Assembly: GCA_015698045.1 (NCBI GenBank)
Contig: BLAL01000229.1
Coordinates: 718,001 to 782,000 of the forward strand
Origin: Rhizophagus clarus
Taxonomy: Eukaryota > Glomeromycota > Glomeromycetes > Glomerales > Glomeraceae
DNA length: 64,000 nucleotides
Direction of reading: 5' to 3'
A model generated the notes under the pieces. The model searched no databases and was not told where the DNA came from. It worked only from the letters and a program-made list of their open reading frames with translations. Of this stretch, positions 57,126 to 64,000 are shown piece after piece. The position numbers were made by a program, and so were the translations under genes. Every line of letters starts with the position of its first letter. Position 1 is the first letter of the stretch.

Positions 57126-57894
57126 TATGCCCGACGATGTTCTAAGTTGCGATTGCGAGGGCCGTGGTAATGGGCTTGGTTATTTAGTTTATGTACTTTT
57201 GTTGCTGACGACTTCTTTGACGATGGAAGAACTTCAACGATAACAAATGCCACGTGCTAGTGAATATAATCAATTCCGCATCATAAGTCTTAAATACGTA
57301 TATATAAATTTTTTTTTTTTGTAATTCTCAACTTTTTTTTTTTTAAATGTAAGGTATTCTAATATGATATCGTTTGCGAAAAAACGCTTCGTCCACTTTG
57401 GTCACTAATAAATACAGTTATGATTATAATGGATGAACATGAAATATGTCAAAATAGTGTAAAAATTCCATTAGTTCTACTAAATCGATTGTAATACATA
57501 ATACCGTAGCACAAAAGTGGTCAATTTTTTTATTAATTTTTATCTAGTAGTAGATTTCTCAATTAAAAATAAAGAAAATATACATTTTTTAAATTATTAA
57601 AATTGGGATAACATTAAATAAAAAATTTTTATAAATCAATTTTATCAATTAAAATAACTAATTAATAACTGATTTATTAAATAATTATAAATTTATATTA
57701 ATTAAATATACTGATTTATAATTATTTAATCTGCTTATTTTTTTTTATTTTTTAAGTTTTAAAGATGAGGATATCATACACTTTATTAAAGTAAAGATAG
57801 GATGATATAGTCACAAATAAAATAAATCAAATAAATCAAATAAATTATATTAATTATATTAATCAGATTGATCATATTACATAATCAATATATT
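57126..57894. other. Promoter of the second Rho GEF gene, then AT-rich spacer
   Basis: 57,126-57,290 is less AT-rich and likely 5' leader or promoter. The rest is A/T-rich with no gene. Confidence 0.5.
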
Positions 57895-59120
57895 CAAATA
57901 CTTCCAAAGATACTCTAAGACCCAATGGGTCACAGTTCAGCCAATCGCCTGTGAACTCAAGTCTGCTCTTAAAAGTGTAGCAAAAAGTCTCAAGAATATC
58001 AAAAAAAAAAATAAAAGGAATAAAGAAAACAAATACAAAAAAAAATATTCTAGAAATAAAATAAAATCCAGTAACAATTAAAGAAAGTTAAACTAATAAA
58101 GAAAAAACTATATTAGTTATTCAAAAGATGGCACATTTCTGATCCATATTCTAAACTAATTAAATTGTTCTAATAAAACCTTCAGTCCTGCGATAATAAG
58201 TTTCACGTCTGGCTTGATAAACTGGTTCTTCACTTAATGAGAATTTTTCTTGTTGAAAGATCCAGATTTTACAGGAATGTATTATTTCTTATTCTGGTTG
58301 TTTAATCCTATAGAAAGATCATTAGAGTCTAAGACTTTAGTTTTGTTAGTATGTTTCTTTGCATTGCTAAATCAAGCAGATGGATATTTCAAGAAGCAGA
58401 ATTTGGGAATGAAATATCTGCACCATAATATACTTGAGTTATTCCAAAGGTGATGGGTACTTATACATGCTAATGCTTAATCCCAAGTTGTAAAATAACC
58501 AATCAACTTTCTGGCTCCAAAGAGCTCTTTTATAATCTTGTATGCTTTCAGATTACAATCAATAATAAATTGATGAGATCTTATGTTGAAAAATAAGGTG
58601 ATATCTGTCATGTTTGTCAATATATCATGAATGACAGCTTGAAACTTTTCTTATTATTTTCTTTCATAAAGGTTTCAAAAAGCAAGAAATTATTGAACAG
58701 GAAGACCTTTTAATCCAATAGTCTATTCTCCACCATTGTAAGCTTTCAAATACTCATGGTTAGGGATCAGTCTAATTCTTGCCAAAAAGTATTTTTTGTG
58801 TACTCTAATACTAACTAATATAATCTTACTCCAGTTGTTTAATGAAGCCAGAAGTGTGTAATTATCCTATTTTACAGGTAAATCATAGACTATAAGGTTA
58901 AGTAATTATACCTGTTTGTTACCTATAAGATAATACCCAATAATAATTAGTGAATGGTTGGTTTTATCTGCCATGTGTTCTGATTTTCTCTTCTTTCCTT
59001 GATTTTGATCATTCTTAGCCAGAAGAGGAGTATCACTTTTAACTTTTGGCTTGGGTTGAAAGATAGAGTTTAACAATGTAGTATGTCGTCGGTGCTGATC
59101 TCTGGTTGCGGTGAGCAAGC
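57895..59120 (-). pseudogene. Decayed open frame, probably mobile-element derived
   Basis: The minus strand keeps coding-like stretches interrupted by stops: an N-terminal piece with LLNSIFQPKPKVKSDTPL and NDQNQGKKRKSEHMADK (about 59,070-58,960), then RIRLIPNHEYLKAYNGGE, FQAVIHDILTNMTDIT and IIDCNLKAYKIIKELFGARK further left. Several stops are TGA or TAA. I do not recognise the protein. Position between the gene island and a hAT-like element, and the mutational pattern, suggest a degraded repeat gene. Confidence 0.35.
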
Positions 59121-59240
59121 CCCCCTATACATCTCAACTCCGTTGAAACTCATATTAGATCTCTATCCAGTTAGCCTTTCAGCATCTTTACAGCGTGTCT
59201 CTAACAATACCATAGATAAATACCATATCCATACTATACC

Positions 59241-60690
59241 AGGACCCCAGATAATTATAATAGAGGTCATATCCGCAGTACTAATTAAAAATCCAATGGA
59301 ATATACATAAATTTTGCTATATAAATATACATTTTTATCATATGACCTTCTATTGTACTATAAATATCCACTTTTATCATATGACCTCATAGTAAATTTT
59401 AACGAAAAAAAAATATTTTGTATTAAAAATATGGATTAACCAGATTATATTATTTTTAAACTGAAACTAGCCAGAATTTCTCTATTAGATTTAATTTTAT
59501 AATTTATAATTTTATAACTGCTATAATCTCTGCAGAATATGCATTACTTGTATTACTTTCAAAATTATTTTAATAAAAGACCAAATAATTTTTTTAAAAA
59601 GATTATATTTATGATTTACTATATAAAGTAATCCTTTGCTAATATTTAATTCTTTTTACATCACATTACTTCAGTTCTTTTATTGTTAGAATTCTTAAAT
59701 AAAAGAATAATTGCTATAAAGACCTGCTTTTTAATAAAAATTACATCCCTAATACACATGCATTTTATAAAAATGAAAATAAAAGGCATTAGTTATATTC
59801 TTAAACCAAATTGTTAAGAAAAACATCTCTCTTTTCAAATTTAAGTCAGAAAATTTGAATCAAATCCTACAAAATAGATAAAAAAAAAGCATTAGTAATG
59901 TTCTCAAACAAAATTATTAAAGAACATCTTTCTCTTTATCACCCATTAAAGAAATTGCCCCCTTTAAATTTTACCTATTATTCTCTTTTCAAATTTATTT
60001 TCAAGTCAAAAAATCCCAATTTGTTTCTACAAAAATAAATAAAACAAAAAGAACATCAATAACGTTCTTAAAATAAAAAAAAATAATAAGTTTAGTAGCT
60101 TACTCATTTCTATAGTTCAAGAAAATGAAAATCAAAATTTACCTAAAATAATTTGCAAATCTGCAATTACATAACTCTGTATTCTATAATACTAACATTT
60201 TAATATATTTTAGCAATTTAAACCTGATGGCAAAACTAAATTTCAATCCAAACATATTTTAGCGTATGCTGTATATTATTTTGTAATGCTGTAATAAAAA
60301 GCTACAAACTCCTGAAAAAAAAAACAATTAGCTATTTCTTACTTAAACAATTTAATATGTAAAAAAAATAGAAAAATATCTTAAATTAGCATTAAATTTT
60401 TGATCTAAAAAAAAAATCAATGTACAATATCCATATTAATTTACAGCATTATAGTATGGCATTACAGCATTATAGTCAAAATATACATTTTATAATAAAG
60501 CATTACATATGACCTTAAATATTTATCCAAAATTATATACTTTTTTTACTATGACCTAATTTAGTGATACTCTATTTTTGCATGTAACCTTTACTCAAAA
60601 TACCTGTTTTTTCATATGACCTTCCTGTTAAAAATGCAAAAAAATATACGTTTTTTGCATACGACCTTTATTATAATTAACCGGGGTCCT
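59241..60690. mobile_element. hAT-like non-autonomous element, 1.45 kb, exact 8-bp target duplication
   Basis: Left end AGGACCCCAGATAATTATAA and right end (inverse AGGACCCCGGTTAATTATAA) are inverted termini of about 35 bp. They are flanked by ACTATACC on both sides (59,233-59,240 and 60,691-60,698). Subterminal CATATGACCT / AGGTCATATG motifs recur (for example 59,338, 59,378, 60,505, 60,617). No transposase. Ends share AGGACCC with the element at 22,208-23,481. Confidence 0.85.
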
Positions 60691-60698
60691 ACTATACC

Positions 60699-60960
60699 TA
60701 CTCATCTGTAACCATCTGTAACTATATCTGTAACTAATAAACATATTAAGAACAAGATAAAACAAAGAATAAAGAAGAAATAAGGGGAAGGTTACAGAGT
60801 TACAGATGTTACAGATGATTTTAGAAAAAGAGGCATAAAAATATTTTCCAATATACCTTTTATTTCAAGGGGTCTCAACTGTAATTTCTGTAACCGGTTA
60901 TTTTATCTGTAACCACTCTCAAGAACAAACTCAAACGCCTCACTAAGCCTGTTACAATAT
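60699..60960. repeat. Inverted ATCTGTAAC repeats ahead of the replication module
   Basis: ATCTGTAACCATCTGTAACT occurs at about 60,705-60,735. Inverse words GTTACAGAGTTACAGATG and GTTACAGATG occur at about 60,790-60,820, and further CTGTAACC near 60,890-60,915. They could be part of the end of the element that carries the helicase pseudogene. Confidence 0.5.
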
Positions 60961-61170
60961 ATAAAAAAGACAGTATGACCTCCTATATATACTCCTCATA
61001 CTAATCCTCATACTAGATACCCATACTATTGTCAACCTGCTCGTACCAAATTCCTATGCCTTCCAATAGCATACAAATATACCTGAAAAAAAATCGTAAT
61101 TAAATATAGTCAATATATAGGTATCTAAAAATAAATTAAACAAAGCTTATACTAAAGTATCTAACTAACG

Positions 61171-62939
61171 ATGAGTAACCAAGTAGTAATCTCAAAATTT
61201 GGTAAATCTAAAGAAGCATACAGTATTGATATACTAAAATGGCTTATCAGAGAGGCGAACAGTTTAGATGATATTACAAAAGCAAAGCAATATATTCACA
61301 GTTACTTTATTCTCTATTCCAATCCACATGGTGTATTTATGTGGCGACCTGATATTAAGAATTTTGAGCATATTCTTATGAAAAATATTGGTATGTTCAT
61401 TCGTCTTATAACTAAAACCTTCTTTAAGTAATCCAATTCTGAACAGCCTTAAACAAAGATAAAATTTAATATTGCTATGTGGTTTACATATGATAATTCT
61501 TTTACATGCGTAGCAACTTGTAACCTTGCAAAGAGACGTATTTATAAAATTTAAGGTCAAAATTATCTTAACATTTTCCCAAATTTTTTACACCAATTAC
61601 ATCCTTTAACAGACTTTTCAGCCAATATCCATCGGGCAATTAAAATCATATTTACTCATATTTGGGATGTCTGGTGTTCAGAAGATTGGAATGTAACTGA
61701 ATACATTATCAAATGGTTTGCTGGTGTAGCTTCAGCCAAAAAGATATATTCATTACTTTATCTTAAATCAGGTCAAGGCTGGAGTAAAGGTATTATAACT
61801 GAATTTATTCAGCAATATGTTTTAGGTACTTAGTTAGTCTATAAGACAAGCGATCCTGAAACAATTCTAGATAGTTTTAATAGGTAATTATCTGGTAAAG
61901 TACTTCTCTTATTAAAAGAGATGCCCACAGAAAAAAATCAATGGAATTCATTATATCGTGCTCTCAAAGATAAAGTTACTAGCAATATTATGGAAATCCA
62001 TAAAAAATTTAGAAACCTATCCAATATAAAAACTTTATGTCTACCATTGTTCTTACCAATAAAAATACTCTCAGAGTTGAAAATGATGATAGTTGAACAG
62101 TTTTCCTAGACATCTTACCTACTCGAAAAGGAGATAAACAATATTTTAAACAGTTAAATAATGCAATGAAATATCCAAGAGTGGGCAAGGCCTTCTATGC
62201 TTACTTAAAAGCCATTGCTGATAAATATCCAGATTTTGATGGCAACCCACCTCCTATGATTGTATCTAAGCAAGAGCATATTGTATCTACTCTTCCACCA
62301 TTATTTCAATTTATAAAGGAAACATATATAGCAAAAACTGATTATATTACTACATGCTTACCAGTTCATAGTATATTATACGTTACCTATACGAGCTACT
62401 GTGAAAATAGAAGAATTACACCTTTATCTAAAGTTGTGGTTGCAAGAACATTATCAAGTGAGCTAAATATGACTAGCAATGTAGTTAAAATTAATGGAAA
62501 GTGTACTAGAGTTTACAATTTATCTAGAAAGACTTTATACGAAAAATATCTTAGTAATAACTGGATTCATGAAACCAATGAGATTGATATCGAGGAGATT
62601 GATATTCCTAAAAAATCTGTATCTGATCCTAAAGCTCTCGATCAGTTCTTAGCACAAATTGGAATAGATATACCAAATAAGCAAAAGAAAAGTTCACCTC
62701 CAGTTCCTTCAAAGTCAGAACAAAAGTAGACAGAAGACCAACCTATTGCTTCAGAATCTGTTGAAAACATAATAGATAACTTTATAACAGAACTAAATAC
62801 TCTTATACCACCTTCGGCTAAGTTAGAGTAAGAATCAGAAGTAAAGCAAGAACCAGAGGTAGAGCCAGAACCATATGGAATACCTGGTCCTTTTATACCA
62901 GCTGAACCGTCTATAACACAAAAAGTATCAAAAAATTGA
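61171..62939 (+). pseudogene. SF3-type (D5-like) virus/plasmid replication helicase, broken
   Basis: Exon 1 (61,171-61,390, starting MSNQVVISKFGKSKEAYS) joins by a GTATGT...AACAG intron to 61,613. Downstream lies a P-loop-like LKSGQGWSKGI (about 61,760-61,793), a Walker-B-like hydrophobic run KVLLLLKEMP (about 61,897-61,926) and an Asn-containing VLTN motif. These match the core of superfamily 3 helicases. In-frame stops at 61,831 (TAG), 61,885 (TAA), 62,094 (TGA), 62,727 (TAG) and 62,829 (TAA), plus a frameshift near 62,030, break it. The P-loop is also degenerate. A conserved-looking C-terminal part (62,166-62,729) with an acidic/Pro-rich tail remains. Stops fit C-to-T changes in Gln/Arg codons. 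Family assignment is from motifs only. Confidence 0.6.
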
Positions 62940-62958
62940 TCTAGATCCCATACCTAAA

Positions 62959-63483
62959 ATGAATACCGCCAAATATTGGGAATGGATAGATAGACATAAA
63001 TATGACAACATAAAGCCCTGGTACAAGAATTTTCATAATGAAATGATAGATGAGCTATATTCTACAGCCAAAGAATGCTGGGCTAAATATATAGACGAAG
63101 ATGACCCCTATAACTGGGATATGCTTTTAGCTAAATTGAAGGAAATTGATAAGATTTCATATAGAGATAACCTATATCTCGTCAAATTTGGTGATGCTAT
63201 AAATAAGCTAAAAAAATGGCTCAAATACAATGATAATGCGAATAGGCGCATAAAATGCTTAGAACTTGCCAACTATTTAAGAAAATACAATGAGAATAAG
63301 GAAACTGTATTTGTAAAATCTCCTTCTGGCTATAAAGTTGCAAAATTACAACCACAGAGAATAGAATGCCATAGCCAAATAAATAAACGTGAATGTATGA
63401 AGGCTAATGGTAAGAAATACGAATTAGATTATAATGATGGCTTATCTAATAATGGCTTATTTGGTGAAATTGATCAATTATAA
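62959..63483 (+). CDS. Hypothetical protein of the replication module
   Basis: Intact single-exon ORF of 174 aa, rich in Lys, Asn, Trp and Tyr, without membrane segments or a motif I recognise (begins MNTAKYWEWIDRHKYDNIK). It starts about 20 nt after the stop of the helicase pseudogene, and the frame is open upstream (IDLDPIPKM). It might therefore be a continuation of the helicase product after a frameshift, or a separate small gene. The spacing to its neighbours and same strand suggest it belongs to the same element. Confidence 0.55.
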   Translation: MNTAKYWEWIDRHKYDNIKPWYKNFHNEMIDELYSTAKECWAKYIDEDDPYNWDMLLAKLKEIDKISYRDNLYLVKFGDAINKLKKWLKYNDNANRRIKCLELANYLRKYNENKETVFVKSPSGYKVAKLQPQRIECHSQINKRECMKANGKKYELDYNDGLSNNGLFGEIDQL

Positions 63484-63558
63484 GAACTAGTTATTTTATT
63501 TTTTCAAATATAGTAATGAAAAATTAGTAATTAAATAAATATTATATATTTCAAAGAA

Positions 63559-64000
63559 ATGGTTTCAAGACTAGTTCATCATTTACCAAATAGGCCAGAT
63601 ATCATAGAAGTTAAGTTTAGTGGCCGACAGTTCTCTAAAGAAAGAATTGCAAACCTTGATCAAAAACTTAAAACCCGATATTCAGATAAACAGTTTCAAA
63701 TCTTACTTCCTTATGAGAATTAGAAGCCAGGTTACTGGACTACTAATGAAGATGACGCAAATCTTTTCTCCTTACTTGACCACTACGATAAGAGTCAAAT
63801 GTCTGATAATATAGGTGATCCAGAGTGGTTTGATAACTTTATCATTTATATGAGAGATTTGCCAATAGTATTAGGTGGATGTGGTGATACAAATGATTGC
63901 CTTTATCAGTGCTTAAAAATGGCTTATGGCTCTTATTTGAATATGCCTCAAAGTATTGAAAAACCTAAGTATATTAAAGATTATCTAAATCTAGCATGAA
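63559..64000 (+). pseudogene. N-terminal part of a large unknown protein, broken and cut by the window end
   Basis: From ATG 63,559 (MVSRLVHHLPNRPDIIEVKF) the frame runs to a TAG at 63,721, continues past it (KPGYWTTNEDDANLFSLL), includes the motif GGCGDTNDCLYQCLKMAYG, and meets TGA at 63,997-63,999. Both stops could derive from CAG and CGA. Placed behind an SF3 helicase, it could be the start of a family-B DNA polymerase or other replication protein. That is guesswork from context; no polymerase motif is within the window. Confidence 0.45.

Noticed and set aside
59083..59310. 75-aa ORF crossing the left end of the hAT-like element
   Set aside because: Runs across the transposon border and its target duplication, so it cannot be an old gene.
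1..64000. tRNA, rRNA and snRNA genes
   Set aside because: I looked for cloverleaf-like and conserved box sequences and saw none convincing; a covariance-model scan would be decisive.

Overview
The window looks like nuclear DNA of an early-diverging filamentous fungus, most likely Mucoromycota and probably an arbuscular-mycorrhizal (Glomeromycotina, Rhizophagus-like) species. It is extremely AT-rich. Its genes carry many short spliceosomal introns with GTATGT/GTAAGT donors. It encodes fungal-type proteins: a DEP-DH-PH-CNH Rho GEF pair, Ada1 of SAGA, a Pbi2-like proteinase inhibitor and V-ATPase subunit D. One gene has what looks like a minor-spliceosome (U12, AT-AC) intron. The lineage is inferred from gene content and style, not from a search.

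Layout. (1) 1-31,300 is a gene-poor repeat desert. It holds tandem satellites, hairpin elements built from 11-bp units, several inverted-repeat transposons without a visible transposase, two decayed copies of a small SANT/Myb-like gene, and unusual tandem arrays whose units look like complete exon-intron modules. A 3.85-kb element with inverted ends (16,505-20,350) carries one SANT-like copy and is itself interrupted by a 363-bp palindromic element. (2) 31,840-57,125 is a compact island of nine genes for which I could build full in-frame exon models: EF-hand/coiled-coil/membrane-anchored protein (+), SRSF7/RSZ-type splicing factor (-), METTL21-type lysine methyltransferase (-), VMA8 (-), Pbi2-like inhibitor with a signal anchor (+), DHHC palmitoyltransferase (+), Ada1/HFI1 (-), and two tail-to-tail Rho1 GEF paralogues (+ and -). 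(3) 57,126-61,140 is again mobile-element debris, including a 1.45-kb hAT-like element with a perfect 8-bp target duplication. (4) 61,171-64,000 is the left part of a decayed virus-like or plasmid-like replication module: an SF3-type (D5-like) helicase pseudogene, an unknown intact ORF and the start of a third, broken ORF that runs to the window edge.

The island genes serve separate housekeeping roles: cell-wall/Rho1 signalling, vacuolar acidification and proteolysis, protein lipidation, splicing and chromatin. They do not form one pathway, although vacuolar functions (VMA8, Pbi2-like) share one 210-bp divergent promoter. Most stop codons breaking the desert pseudogenes can be explained by C-to-T or G-to-A changes (CAG, CAA, CGA or TGG turned into stops). 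This fits methylation-linked or RIP-like decay of mobile DNA.

The candidates for something undescribed are the exon-intron module arrays whose introns place the branch-point sequence TACTAAC at the centre of palindromes, and the inverted-repeat element that appears to encode only a SANT-like DNA-binding protein.
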